DNA from: JANMDS01 sp031430575
Lineage (GTDB): Bacteria > Pseudomonadota > Gammaproteobacteria > Burkholderiales > Casimicrobiaceae
Direction: 5' to 3'
Assembly: GCA_031430575.1 (NCBI GenBank)
Contig: JANPBT010000071.1
Coordinates: 1-15,895 of the forward strand
Length of the DNA: 15,895 nt
A program made the translations under genes and the position numbers. The number at the start of each line of letters is the position of its first letter. The first letter of the stretch is position 1. Positions 7,881 to 14,866 of the stretch are shown here, piece after piece. The notes beneath the pieces are model-generated. The model was not told where the DNA came from. It did no database searches and saw only the letters and a list, made by a program, of their open reading frames with translations.

Positions 7881-8804
7881 ATGGAATTTTCGATTTACCA
7901 AGATTCCCGCCGCGGCGGCCGCAAAACCAATCAAGATCGCGTCGGCTACACCTATAGCCGTGATTCGCTGCTCATGGTCGTCTGCGATGGCATGGGCGGG
8001 CATACCGGCGGCGAGATCGCCTCGCATCTGGCTGTGCGCTTATTTCTTGAGCGCTTCGAGCAAGAGGCGCAGCCGATGCTGCGCTCGCCCACGCTATTTA
8101 TTCAAGATACGATGCAGCGCGCCCATCGTGCGCTGCTTGATTACGCGCAGCGCTTCAAGCTTGTCGATACCCCGCGCACCACCTGCGTGGTCTGCGTTGT
8201 CCAAGCCAATTACATTTACTGGGCGCACGCGGGTGATTCGCGTTTGTATATGTTTCGCGGCGGCAAAATTGCGCACCAAACTCGCGATCACTCAAAGGTG
8301 CAGTATCTCGTTGATTCCGGCGCCATAACCGCCAAGCAAGCGCAAGTGCATCCTGATCGCAATAAAGTTTTCAGCTGTCTCGGTGGCGAAATTGAGCCCG
8401 CAGTAGATTACTCGCCGCGCATTCCGATGCAGCAGGGCGATGTCGTATTGATCTCTACCGACGGACTCTGGGGGCAATTTTTGCCTGAAGAAATTGGCCC
8501 GTGGATGAATACCGGCTCGGTTTTAAATACCACTTCGTTGTTACTTACCGAAGCGCAGCGGCGCGCTGGTGAAAATAGCGATAACTTAAGCGCGATTGGC
8601 CTGCGCTGGGGCTCGGCAAAAGTGGCGACCGAAGGCGCGCCTACGATTACCGAGACGATGCGCATGGGTGAATTCACCACCCAAATGGATCGCACCGTAA
8701 CGCTGATGGATTCCGAAACCGGCGCTTCAACGCTATCTGACAACGAGATGGAGCGCGCGATTGAAGAGATTCAGCAAACGCTCAACCGCTACGGGCGCAC
8801 GTGA
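7881..8804 (+). CDS. PP2C-type Ser/Thr protein phosphatase
   Basis: Metal-dependent (Mn2+/Mg2+) phosphatase expected to reverse phosphorylation by the kinase encoded just upstream. The 307-residue protein carries the PPM/PP2C motifs in order: NQDR (17-20), DGMGGH with metal-binding Asp36 (36-41), HAGDSR (116-121), STDG (192-195) and DNLSAI (234-239). The last ~60 residues, beyond the catalytic domain, are acidic, rich in Thr/Met/Glu and unrecognised; their many Thr residues could themselves be kinase targets (inference). No signal peptide or membrane helix is seen. It starts 2 bases after the kinase stop and its stop overlaps the dnaQ start (GTGA), so translation of the three genes is probably coupled. 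Confidence 0.92.
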   Translation: MEFSIYQDSRRGGRKTNQDRVGYTYSRDSLLMVVCDGMGGHTGGEIASHLAVRLFLERFEQEAQPMLRSPTLFIQDTMQRAHRALLDYAQRFKLVDTPRTTCVVCVVQANYIYWAHAGDSRLYMFRGGKIAHQTRDHSKVQYLVDSGAITAKQAQVHPDRNKVFSCLGGEIEPAVDYSPRIPMQQGDVVLISTDGLWGQFLPEEIGPWMNTGSVLNTTSLLLTEAQRRAGENSDNLSAIGLRWGSAKVATEGAPTITETMRMGEFTTQMDRTVTLMDSETGASTLSDNEMERAIEEIQQTLNRYGRT

Positions 8805-9514
8805 GCGCAGCGCAGCAAGCAGATGCGCCCGCGCGCATCGTCGTGCTCGATACCGAGACAACCGGGCTTGAAGCAGCGCAAGGCCATCGCATCATCGAGA
8901 TCGGCTGCATCGAAGTTTTTGAGCGCAAAGTCACCACCAAAACGCTGCATCACTATATTGACCCCGAGCGCGATATTGATCCCGGCGCGCAAGCGGTGCA
9001 CGGCATTAGCCGCGAAGATTTAGCGGGCAAGCCGCGCTTTGCGGATGTCGCGCAAGAAATCGCCGAGTTCATTACCGGCGCAGAAATCGTGATCCACAAT
9101 GCGGCGTTTGATGTTGGTTTTTTGAATGCAGAATTTGCGCGCCTTAAGATGCCCCCCGTTGCGACTATCGCTTTTGTTACTGATAGTTTGGTGATTGCGC
9201 GCGCGCAATTTCCGGGTAAGCGCAATTCGCTTGATGCATTGTGTGAACGCTTAGGCGTTGATAATTCTGGGCGCACGCATCATGGCGCGCTGCTCGATGC
9301 CCAACTGCTTGCCGAAGTCTATATTTCGCTCACCCGCGGGCAAGATTCACTCTCCATTGATTTTGAGGAGAGTGATCAAAAAATCGCTGCGGTTGCGTAT
9401 ACCGGTGTTGTGCATGCGCAAACTGCCGATGCGAATGAGCAGGCGGCGCATGAAGCCTACCTCGATACCTTAGCTAAAAAATCAAAAGTGATTTGGCGCG
9501 CTGCGCAAGCCTAA
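8801..9514 (+). CDS. dnaQ: DNA polymerase III epsilon subunit (3'-5' proofreading exonuclease)
   Basis: The epsilon subunit removes misincorporated nucleotides in the polymerase III core together with alpha and theta. The 237-residue chain shows the three DEDDh exonuclease motifs: DTETTG (Asp17, Glu19), HNAAFD (Asp104), and HGALLD with His161 and Asp166. The C-terminal HEAYLDTLAK...VIW resembles the end of proteobacterial DnaQ that contacts the alpha subunit, which argues for true DnaQ rather than another DEDDh exonuclease. The start is a GTG inside the overlap GTGA with the phosphatase stop. The gene is more usually found next to rnhA; here it is third in a kinase-phosphatase operon. Confidence 0.9.
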   Translation: MSAAQQADAPARIVVLDTETTGLEAAQGHRIIEIGCIEVFERKVTTKTLHHYIDPERDIDPGAQAVHGISREDLAGKPRFADVAQEIAEFITGAEIVIHNAAFDVGFLNAEFARLKMPPVATIAFVTDSLVIARAQFPGKRNSLDALCERLGVDNSGRTHHGALLDAQLLAEVYISLTRGQDSLSIDFEESDQKIAAVAYTGVVHAQTADANEQAAHEAYLDTLAKKSKVIWRAAQA

Positions 9515-9546
9515 AGTCTTAAGAAAACGGCTTAAAAGAGCCTAAT

Positions 9547-9560
9547 CTGCGCCGCAGGTA
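9547..9560 (-). repeat. Dispersed motif copy between dnaQ and the DUF1684 gene
   Basis: An exact core preceded by AAT lies in the 64-base gap between two convergent genes (stops at 9514 and 9579). No rho-independent terminator with a T run is visible in this gap; a weak GGCT/AGCC hairpin precedes the motif. Confidence 0.7.
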
Positions 9561-9578
9561 TTGACCTAAAAGCATTGC

Positions 9579-10478
9579 TTAGCCCCGATATTTTTCGCCG
9601 GCTTCGATTTTGACTTTCAATTGATTTTGCAAAGGCGGCAGCGGGCAGCTCGTGAAGGCTGAAAAAGCGCACGGCGGGTTATACGCCCGATTGAAATCAA
9701 TTTTTGTCTCAAACTTTCCCTTCGCAGGGCGGGGCACAACCAAGAAGCGCCCGGCGGGATACGTGCCGCTGCCATCGCTCGCCGCCGACGGGTCGTTAAA
9801 GATGACGAATAATTCTTTATCGTCAGGATCGGCTAGCGCATCGAAAGAAACTTTTTTCCCGCCCACCAAAAATTCCAACCGCCCAGCCACATTCTCATCG
9901 GTGATTTCACCGAGCACATTCACAATTTTTAGCTTTTTACCTGCGGCGTAGGGCACCCATTTCGCATTTACATGCAGATCTGGGCTCACCGCATACCACT
10001 GCCGTCCTGCAAAATTTTTACGCACTGGGTTTTCTTGATCTGCGATGCGCAAAATCATTTTTCCGGCCGGATGCTTAAAGGTCGTGAGCGCTAATCGCTC
10101 CCGATGCACCCACTGCATTTTCGAGGCATCCGCAGGCATCTCACGCGTTAAAAATGACTCGCCGCCCTCGATCTGCGTGCGCATTTCGTTGCCTGGATCG
10201 AGCTTTAGCGTGATTTTCGTGCCTTCAACGTGAAGGACGCCCAGCGCATCGGGTGCAACGCCAGCCGGGAAAACAATATCATTTTCTTTTCCTGCGCCAA
10301 TTTTGTTCGCCCCTTGCTTGAGCTCCCACCGCCCCGCAAGCGTGAGCCAGCCTGTATCTTTACGCAATCCCGCATCTGCTTTGGCGCGCCACGCATTAAT
10401 TTCGTCCAGATAGGCAGGCTGCGCAAATGCATTTGCGCTTGCCAACAATGCGACCGCAACGATAAGTGATTTCGACAT
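9579..10478 (-). CDS. Exported DUF1684 protein
   Basis: A 299-residue protein with a clean signal peptide (MSKSLIVAVALLASANAFAQ, cleavage expected near residue 20), so probably periplasmic. The mature part matches DUF1684: Trp/Arg-rich start (EINAWRAKADAGLRKDTGWL), the conserved TLAGRWEL and NDIVFPAG, a central IADQENPVRKNFAGRQWY, and the strongly conserved end FNRAYNPPCAFSAFT followed by CPLPP and KVKIEAGEK. The biochemical role of DUF1684 is unknown to me. A one-mismatch copy of the dispersed motif (9938-9951) encodes PYAAGK. The gene converges with dnaQ; upstream is the large inverted repeat at 10512-10566. No clear promoter was found. Confidence 0.88.
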   Translation of the reverse strand: MSKSLIVAVALLASANAFAQPAYLDEINAWRAKADAGLRKDTGWLTLAGRWELKQGANKIGAGKENDIVFPAGVAPDALGVLHVEGTKITLKLDPGNEMRTQIEGGESFLTREMPADASKMQWVHRERLALTTFKHPAGKMILRIADQENPVRKNFAGRQWYAVSPDLHVNAKWVPYAAGKKLKIVNVLGEITDENVAGRLEFLVGGKKVSFDALADPDDKELFVIFNDPSAASDGSGTYPAGRFLVVPRPAKGKFETKIDFNRAYNPPCAFSAFTSCPLPPLQNQLKVKIEAGEKYRG

Positions 10479-10511
10479 GATGACGACCTATTGAAAAACC
10501 CGATCGTGCAT

Positions 10512-10566
10512 CATACCTGCGGCGCAGAATTGGCGCAAATTTGCGTAAATCTGCGCCGCAGGTATG
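10512..10566. repeat. Large hairpin from two inverted dispersed motifs
   Basis: Arms 10512-10528 and 10550-10566 are perfect 17-bp inverted repeats (CATACCTGCGGCGCAGA), each holding an exact motif core. The 21-base loop contains a further perfect palindrome, CGCAAATTTGCG (10534-10545 within 1 base). It lies between the TerC stop (10591) and the DUF1684 start (10478), both on the minus strand. A paired arrangement like this is typical of REP/BIME elements and of terminator-forming uptake-sequence pairs. In RNA it would form a strong stem that may limit read-through or protect the upstream mRNA 3' end. Confidence 0.8.
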
Positions 10567-10590
10567 GAGGGAAAACCACGCCGTTTTGAG

Positions 10591-11457
10591 CTAGCGACTG
10601 CGCCATTTTTCAATTGCTATCACGCAGGGAATCCAGCCGATGAATTTCACTAAATCCAATCCTTCATGCCAAACTTTCCAATTGGCAATCGGTTCCATAT
10701 CCCAATCGAGCTTGACTTCGAGCCAATCAAAAAATGCTAGCCAGATTACGACGACAACGATCTGCATGCCACGCGTGCGGGCGTCGGGCGATGCACGCTT
10801 CCAAAGTGGGGGGATGATGACGATCGCAATAATCGCTGCATAAATGGCGTTGCGCAGCAGATGATGCTCAGGGCCAGCGACATACGATTTCAGCATCGGC
10901 TCTGAAAGCAACATCTTGGCAGATGTCCAGGCGAGCACGCCGGCACCGATCACGATTAGATTGGGGTAACGCTCAACGGCTTTGATCACAAACTGCGCAC
11001 CGTAGACGATGATCGGAATAGAGATCAGCAAACCAAGCACCACCAGCAACATGCTGCCATTGGCCGCGCCGCCCACTGCGAGCACGTTCTCTAAGCCCAT
11101 TACGGTATCGGCAACGATGATCGTGCTGATCGCGCCGCGCAGCGAGTCTTTGGCGGCGATCTGATGCCCGCCGACCCCATCTTCGCGCGCGAGCTTGAAA
11201 GCAATCCACGCCAGCGCCACCCCGCCTGCCAGCATGAAACCGGGGATTTTTAAAAGCCAAACGACCACGAGCGTGAGCAGGCAGCGCACGATAATTGCGC
11301 CAGCAGTGGCCCACACAATAGCCTTTTTTTGCAGATGTAGCGGGATATTGCGCACTGCTAAACCGATGACGAGCGCGTTGTCCCCTGCGAGCGCAAGATC
11401 AATCAAAATAATCGCAAATAAAGCCGACCAAAACTCTGGTGAAGAGAGCATTTCCAT
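10591..11457 (-). CDS. TerC-family (YjbE-type) membrane metal transporter
   Basis: A polytopic inner-membrane protein of 288 residues with about seven or more hydrophobic segments. The TerC signature is at the N-terminus, LIDLALAGDNALVIGLAVR, with a second acidic cluster ADTVMGLENVLAVGG in the middle; the paired Asp/Glu/Asn residues are the presumed metal site. Family members, including YkoY/YceF and Alx-type proteins, export Mn2+ or load it onto exported proteins. The start was chosen as ATG 11457, which has GGAG six bases upstream; a TTG at 11469 overlaps that ribosome site and is unlikely. The upstream leader matches a Mn2+ riboswitch class that commonly precedes such genes, which supports a role in manganese homeostasis. 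Confidence 0.9.
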   Translation of the reverse strand: MEMLSSPEFWSALFAIILIDLALAGDNALVIGLAVRNIPLHLQKKAIVWATAGAIIVRCLLTLVVVWLLKIPGFMLAGGVALAWIAFKLAREDGVGGHQIAAKDSLRGAISTIIVADTVMGLENVLAVGGAANGSMLLVVLGLLISIPIIVYGAQFVIKAVERYPNLIVIGAGVLAWTSAKMLLSEPMLKSYVAGPEHHLLRNAIYAAIIAIVIIPPLWKRASPDARTRGMQIVVVVIWLAFFDWLEVKLDWDMEPIANWKVWHEGLDLVKFIGWIPCVIAIEKWRSR

Positions 11458-11469
11458 ACAGAACTCCAA

Positions 11470-11639
11470 ATAAATTAAATGACAGAAGCGTAAATTGGGT
11501 GCTGAGTGAGAATGCAGCTCAAAGCGCGTCGCCCGCTAAATCCAATATGTACTTGGGGTACTTTAGGATTTCGAGTGCAACGCAAAATCGAAATGCACCC
11601 ACGTGGGCACGGATTAAACGCTTCCTTAGGATTTCGTAT
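11470..11639 (-). promoter_or_regulatory. Probable riboswitch expression platform (terC leader)
   Basis: About 170 untranslated bases separate the aptamer from the TerC ribosome site. They contain a palindrome centred on CCCACGTGGG (stem 11595-11610) and two direct copies of TTAGGATTTCG on the + strand (11563-11573 and 11625-11635), plus GTACTTGGGGTAC (11549-11561). No terminator with a T run is obvious, so control at translation initiation is somewhat more likely than transcription termination (inference). Confidence 0.5.
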
Positions 11640-11745
11640 GGTCTTGCTTGCGCACAGCATTGCACTGCGACACCCACTGCGCCGGGAAAACAAATCGCGT
11701 TTTCCGTAATGACGACGCTATGGCTTAGAAGCTACTCCCCACAAC
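11640..11745 (-). ncRNA. yybP-ykoY (Mn2+) riboswitch aptamer upstream of terC-like gene
   Basis: Three stretches conserved in this riboswitch class appear in the right order on the minus strand: GGGGAGTAGC (11740-11731), GTCGTCATTACGG (11716-11704) and GCAAGACC (11647-11640). The first and last are the loop sequences that create the metal site. The aptamer starts a few bases after the predicted transcription start and precedes a TerC-family gene, its usual target. Ends are approximate. I recognised this by motif memory; no covariance search was run. Confidence 0.87.
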
Positions 11746-11752
11746 TTTTAGT

Positions 11753-11781
11753 AATATATCTGTAAATCTGGGTTTTGTCTA
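11753..11781 (-). promoter_or_regulatory. Sigma70-type promoter of the riboswitch/terC unit
   Basis: On the minus strand, -35 TAGACA (11781-11776) and -10 TATATT (11758-11753) each match the consensus at five of six positions and are separated by exactly 17 bases. A start about seven bases downstream would put the aptamer at the 5' end of the RNA. The promoter lies just beyond the amidohydrolase stop, so TerC is expressed independently of that gene. Confidence 0.75.
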
Positions 11782-11789
11782 TAACAGCT

Positions 11790-12689
11790 TTACTTGCCAG
11801 ACGCGTAAATTTTTGCCGCATTTTCATGCGCGATTTTTGCAGCGATTGGTGCGGGTAATTCTTTAAGCCAAGCCCGATACTGCGCGAGTGTCTCCGCGTA
11901 AGTCTCCCAGCGTTGGTTGACCCACGTATCAGAGCCCACGACAAATCGATCTGGAAATTTGGTGAACATTTCGCGCCAACTTTGCGAAAGTGAATTGCCG
12001 TTGGCCACATCCCAGCGATAAGAAAGCTCACCGATTACGTTTGGATACTTACCTAAGATTTCTGCAACGCTCGCCAGAGGCGTGGTGAAACCGGTGTGTG
12101 CCCAGATGATTTTGGCTTGCGGGTTGAGCGTAAGCAAATGCAAGAGCGCGGTGTCGTCAACGTGGGCATGCATCCACAAATTGCGCTCGCGGGCGAGGGC
12201 CACGATTTTGGCGACGCCCGCATGCGTGGCCTGCTCGCCCACCAAATGAAATTCACCGATGCCCCGCGCGCGCGGCTCGCCATTAAGCTCGGCCACGATA
12301 TGCGCATACACCTCGGGCTTGGTAAACCAATTTCCGTAATCATCGCGATCCCGATACACGCGCACAAACGGCGCGATCTGCACCTGCGGCGCAGATTTGT
12401 GTGCAAGCAAGGTCCACGAGCCTTGATTGGGCCGACTATTGGCCAAGATGCCAGTCACGTTGTTGGCCTTCAAAAGCGCGAAGACTTTCTCAGGCGGCAT
12501 GTAGTCCCATGCCTCGACGTTGTAATGCAAATGGGCATCAAAAATCGGCGGCGTTGGCAGTTTTGGCTGCGCAAAAACTTGCGTCGAAGTCAAGGCAATA
12601 AGCGCCAAAACTGCGCCGCAAATTGCTTTTAAAAAATACGATCTCAGATTAAATCTGAAACCGAAATGAAACGCAAGGCTTGTGTTCAT
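11790..12689 (-). CDS. Exported amidohydrolase-family (TIM-barrel metal-dependent hydrolase) protein
   Basis: A 299-residue protein of the amidohydrolase (Amidohydro_2-like) superfamily; substrate unknown. The N-terminus has a long basic n-region and a hydrophobic core (KAICGAVLALIALTSTQVFAQ, about residues 21-41), so export is predicted. Metal-site motifs: DAHLHY (HxH after strand 1, near 51-56), MHAHVDD and IWAHTG (strand 5/6 histidines), and VVGSDT (catalytic Asp of strand 8). The usual cytosolic members of this family act on small cyclic or aromatic acids; an exported one is less common. The coding sequence holds a one-mismatch dispersed motif (12381-12394, encoding SAPQV) and a more diverged copy in the signal peptide (12611-12624). 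No strong ribosome site precedes ATG 12689. Confidence 0.85.
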   Translation of the reverse strand: MNTSLAFHFGFRFNLRSYFLKAICGAVLALIALTSTQVFAQPKLPTPPIFDAHLHYNVEAWDYMPPEKVFALLKANNVTGILANSRPNQGSWTLLAHKSAPQVQIAPFVRVYRDRDDYGNWFTKPEVYAHIVAELNGEPRARGIGEFHLVGEQATHAGVAKIVALARERNLWMHAHVDDTALLHLLTLNPQAKIIWAHTGFTTPLASVAEILGKYPNVIGELSYRWDVANGNSLSQSWREMFTKFPDRFVVGSDTWVNQRWETYAETLAQYRAWLKELPAPIAAKIAHENAAKIYASGK

Positions 12690-12909
12690 AGCATTAATCT
12701 GCGCGAGCTGAGTAGGCTAATTTACCGTATGCAATGGCTTGCAACTTCCAATGCCAATGGCGCGCAGACCGCTCGAATCCGTGCGGCGTGGATGTAGGCC
12801 TGATTTGGTCGCGTTGATTACGAGAAGCGCGCCGCGAGCGTAAATGCCCAACGTTGCGATACGATATTCTTTGGCAATTCGCTTTTGGCCGCGACGCTTT
12901 CGCGATTGA
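12690..12909. other. Intergenic stretch without a recognisable gene
   Basis: Between the amidohydrolase start and the first array promoter I find no convincing gene, RNA or terminator. Frames on the minus strand are open for up to 137 codons (12717-13130), but they run antisense through the conserved leader of gene 1, lack a ribosome site and show no known motif. The amidohydrolase promoter should lie here but was not identified. Confidence 0.5.
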
Positions 12910-12939
12910 TTGACGCCTTCGCAATTGCGGGCGTAAGAT
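12910..12939 (+). promoter_or_regulatory. Predicted promoter of array gene 1
   Basis: TTGACG (12910-12915) and TAAGAT (12934-12939) with an 18-base spacer. The same -35/-10 pair occurs 1,093 bases downstream before gene 2 (TTGACA / TAAGAT, also 18 bases apart), at an identical distance from the shared leader, although the spacer sequences differ. Confidence 0.6.
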
Positions 12940-13047
12940 ATTCGATAAGCGAAAGAACTCAAAACATTCATCATCCAGGAACGCGCGGACGGTAGCTGCG
13001 GGGTAAGCACGCTACGCGTAATTAAACGCATCAGGAGTCTTGAAGAA

Positions 13048-13785
13048 ATGCAAAGTAAAACAGAAAACTGGATGAAACACAAAATTACGATTAATCGATG
13101 GGGCAAAAACTGCGCCGCAAGTAAAGTCATAACTTCAACTCGAGAAGGAATTATTGCGATGCAAGCAAAAACATGGCGGGCGCGGCTAAGCCATTTTTAC
13201 GTAGCAGTAGCGTTTTTGATGGGGCTCATCTGGGCGGGTGGGGCGCGGGGGCAAGCGCCTATTGCGCCTTGGTTGGCAACGCCAGCACCGGTTAGCTGTA
13301 CGCCATATTCGATTCCAAACGGCGCGATAGCAACTCTGCCTAGTCCAGCGACGACTGGAGCAACTTACAAAATCGTGCTTCGAACCGTTCCGGTGAATTT
13401 CCCGCAGTATTACTTTGAACCGATAGCGACCGGAGTCAGAATTAACTCCAGATCCGGGGAATCAGGGAACTTCGGTGTTGAGTGCTATGTACTCGATGTT
13501 CCGTTCGTCGCTCCGGCTAGTTCTTCACTTCGTGTTGAGTTGTTTGGATACAACCGAGATGGATCCGGAAATCCAACACCAATTGCATTCGATTTACCCC
13601 TGCAATCTGAGGCAGTGACAATACCGACGTTCGTACCTTACGCGATTTTTTTTCTAGCATTTCTCGTTGTTGTCGTCGGTAGGCGATATTTACAAATGCG
13701 AGGGTCATACAAATGCGAGGGTCAAGTCTTGTACAAATGCGAGGGTCAAGTCTTGCAATATTGCATTTTTAGAACTGTAGCGTGA
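13048..13785 (+). CDS. Array gene 1: secreted protein with IPTL-like membrane anchor, 3' end altered
   Basis: Function unknown. From ATG 13048 (AGGAG ten bases upstream) the product is 245 residues: a charged leader (MQSKTENWMKHK), a signal peptide (hydrophobic FYVAVAFLMGLIWAGGARGQ, about 51-70), an ectodomain of ~120 residues beginning PIAPWLATPAPVSC with two conserved Cys, then IPTF (192) plus a hydrophobic helix and GRR, an IPTL/exosortase-H-like sorting signal. A second start at ATG 13159 (AGAAGGA nine bases upstream) gives a more ordinary signal peptide; which is used is open. An in-frame two-codon difference in the leader between genes 1 and 2 favours translation from 13048. The last ~30 residues after GRRYL are encoded by tandem 24-bp repeats, so the natural C-terminus has been replaced. 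Confidence 0.75.
   Translation: MQSKTENWMKHKITINRWGKNCAASKVITSTREGIIAMQAKTWRARLSHFYVAVAFLMGLIWAGGARGQAPIAPWLATPAPVSCTPYSIPNGAIATLPSPATTGATYKIVLRTVPVNFPQYYFEPIATGVRINSRSGESGNFGVECYVLDVPFVAPASSSLRVELFGYNRDGSGNPTPIAFDLPLQSEAVTIPTFVPYAIFFLAFLVVVVGRRYLQMRGSYKCEGQVLYKCEGQVLQYCIFRTVA
13110..13123 (+). repeat. Diverged dispersed motif at the N-terminal junction of gene 1
   Basis: CTGCGCCGCAAGTA encodes NCAAS. The corresponding copies in gene 2 (14197-14210) and gene 3 (15802-15815) sit at the same codons. Genes 1 and 2 continue identically after it, whereas gene 3 switches to unrelated sequence directly after the motif. Confidence 0.65.
13691..13755 (+). repeat. Three tandem copies of a ~24-bp repeat
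   Basis: TACAAATGCGAGGGTCA (13691-13707, short copy) is followed by two full 24-bp copies ending in AGTCTTG (13708-13731 and 13732-13755). The last runs directly into the palindrome TGCAATATTGCA (13754-13765). The repeats lie inside the reading frame of gene 1 and encode SYKCEGQVLYKCEGQVL. They look like repeated left ends of the downstream element. Confidence 0.85.
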
Positions 13786-14002
13786 AGCTACCGTGCCCAC
13801 GCAATCCTTCTGCTCCTAACTCACGGTGGCCAGTATCTACTGCCCATCATAGGGCGCTAAACACGTAACGAGCAAAGTACGTAACACGCGAAGAAAAGTA
13901 AGCAAACCAGCGCATCAGAAAATCAGGGTTTCATATGCCGCTGATTGCGCATCATAGTGCGATATAGATGCGTATGAATGGCAAACAACAAACGCTTTTA
14001 AG
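13743..14002 (+). repeat. Non-coding repeat element, copy A
   Basis: This opens with GGGTCAAGTCTTGCAATA and matches copy C (15342-15601) without gaps at an offset of 1,599 bases and with roughly 95% identity by eye. It contains the palindrome TGCAATATTGCA, a GTAGC/GCTAC hairpin (13778-13792) and two short hairpins sharing the loop ATCATA (GCCC...GGGC at 13842-13855 and GCGC...GTGC at 13947-13960). No coding capacity was seen. The opening resembles ends that I associate, from memory, with REP-type or IS200-like palindromic elements. Confidence 0.75.
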
Positions 14003-14032
14003 TTGACATGATCACGCTCGTCACCTTAAGAT
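14003..14032 (+). promoter_or_regulatory. Predicted promoter of array gene 2
   Basis: Perfect -35 TTGACA (14003-14008), 18-base spacer, and -10 TAAGAT (14027-14032, four of six to consensus). Transcription would begin near 14039, leaving a leader of about 100 bases before ATG 14141. The same pair occurs at 15602-15631. Confidence 0.65.
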
Positions 14033-14140
14033 GAACGCAGCGCGAAAGAACTCAAAACATTCATCATCCAGGAACGCGCGGGCGGTAGCTGCCGGTCAAG
14101 CACGCTACGCGTAATTAAACGCATCAGGAGTCTTGAAGAA

Positions 14141-14866
14141 ATGCATACTAAAACAGAAAACTGGATAAAACTCAAAATCAATCGATGGATTAAAACCTGC
14201 GCCGCCAGTAAAGTCATAACTTCAACTCGAGAAGGAATTATTACGATGCAAGCAAAAACAGGGCGGGCGCAGCTAAGCGGTTTTTATGTAGCAGCAGCGT
14301 TTTTGATGGGGCTCATGTTGGCTGGCGCGGTGCGGGGGCAAGCGCTTATTCCGCCTTGGTTACCAGGGCCCGCCCCAGTCAGTTGCGCGCCCTTTACTTT
14401 TTCTCCTGTCACTGGCTTTGGGACTATGCCGAGCCCTATCTTCGCGGGAGAAAGCTACAAGCTGGTCGTTCGAGGTGCGCTTGTTGTAGATCAATATTAC
14501 TTCGAAGCGATTCCCGGCGGTAGCCGATTGAGAATTCGCAGTACTGAAACCGGTAACCCATTTAGTAGCCAGTGCTTCGTGCTGGACGTACCCTTTACTG
14601 CACCGACTGCGACGAACGCAGGCCTTGAAGTCTATGGATACCTACGGAACGCGCCCAATAGTTGGTCAGCGATCCCCGGAGTCGGCCTCTTCAACTTACC
14701 CGTTGTACACCCTACCCAACCCGTGCCAGCGTTTTCAATGCTTGGACTCGTCGCGTTAATTGCAGCTTTTGTGTATTTGGCGCGACGGAAACTTGTTGCA
14801 TTGAGCGCCGTTCTCTTATGTCATTTGATTGCCCCCCCCCTATGGCGGTTTCATATCGGAGGCTAA
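14141..14866 (+). CDS. Array gene 2: secreted protein with mid-protein anchor, frameshifted at a C9 tract
   Basis: Paralog of gene 1 with the same leader (MHTKTENWIKLK...NCAAS-type), signal peptide (GFYVAAAFLMGLMLAGAVRGQ) and ectodomain plan (PPWLPGPAPVSC, a YYFE block, CFVLDVPFTAP). VPAF at residue 195 opens a hydrophobic helix ending in ARRK (214-217), as in IPTL-type sorting signals. Unlike a normal sorting tail, the chain continues into a second hydrophobic segment (LVALSAVLLCHLIA) and stops 13 residues later, because the frame is lost at nine C (14832-14840). With one C fewer, it would continue into the frame ending at 15185, giving one protein. The alternative start is ATG 14246 with GAAGGA upstream. 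Probably a frameshifted or phase-variable gene; in the intact form it resembles the midcut-by-XrtH architecture. Confidence 0.72.
   Translation: MHTKTENWIKLKINRWIKTCAASKVITSTREGIITMQAKTGRAQLSGFYVAAAFLMGLMLAGAVRGQALIPPWLPGPAPVSCAPFTFSPVTGFGTMPSPIFAGESYKLVVRGALVVDQYYFEAIPGGSRLRIRSTETGNPFSSQCFVLDVPFTAPTATNAGLEVYGYLRNAPNSWSAIPGVGLFNLPVVHPTQPVPAFSMLGLVALIAAFVYLARRKLVALSAVLLCHLIAPPLWRFHIGG

Noticed and set aside
9515..9546. Terminator after dnaQ
   Set aside because: Only a 4-bp GGCT/AGCC stem with no following T run is visible; too weak to call.
12717..13130. Minus-strand open frame of 137 codons, with relatives antisense to genes 2 and 3 (14026-14217, 15667-15855)
   Set aside because: The shared parts are simply the antisense of the conserved leader and first codons of the array genes. 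No ribosome site, no known motif, and the frames end differently in each copy.
13691..13755. Possible CRISPR-like repeats
   Set aside because: The three copies are directly tandem without spacers, lie within a reading frame and have no cas genes nearby.
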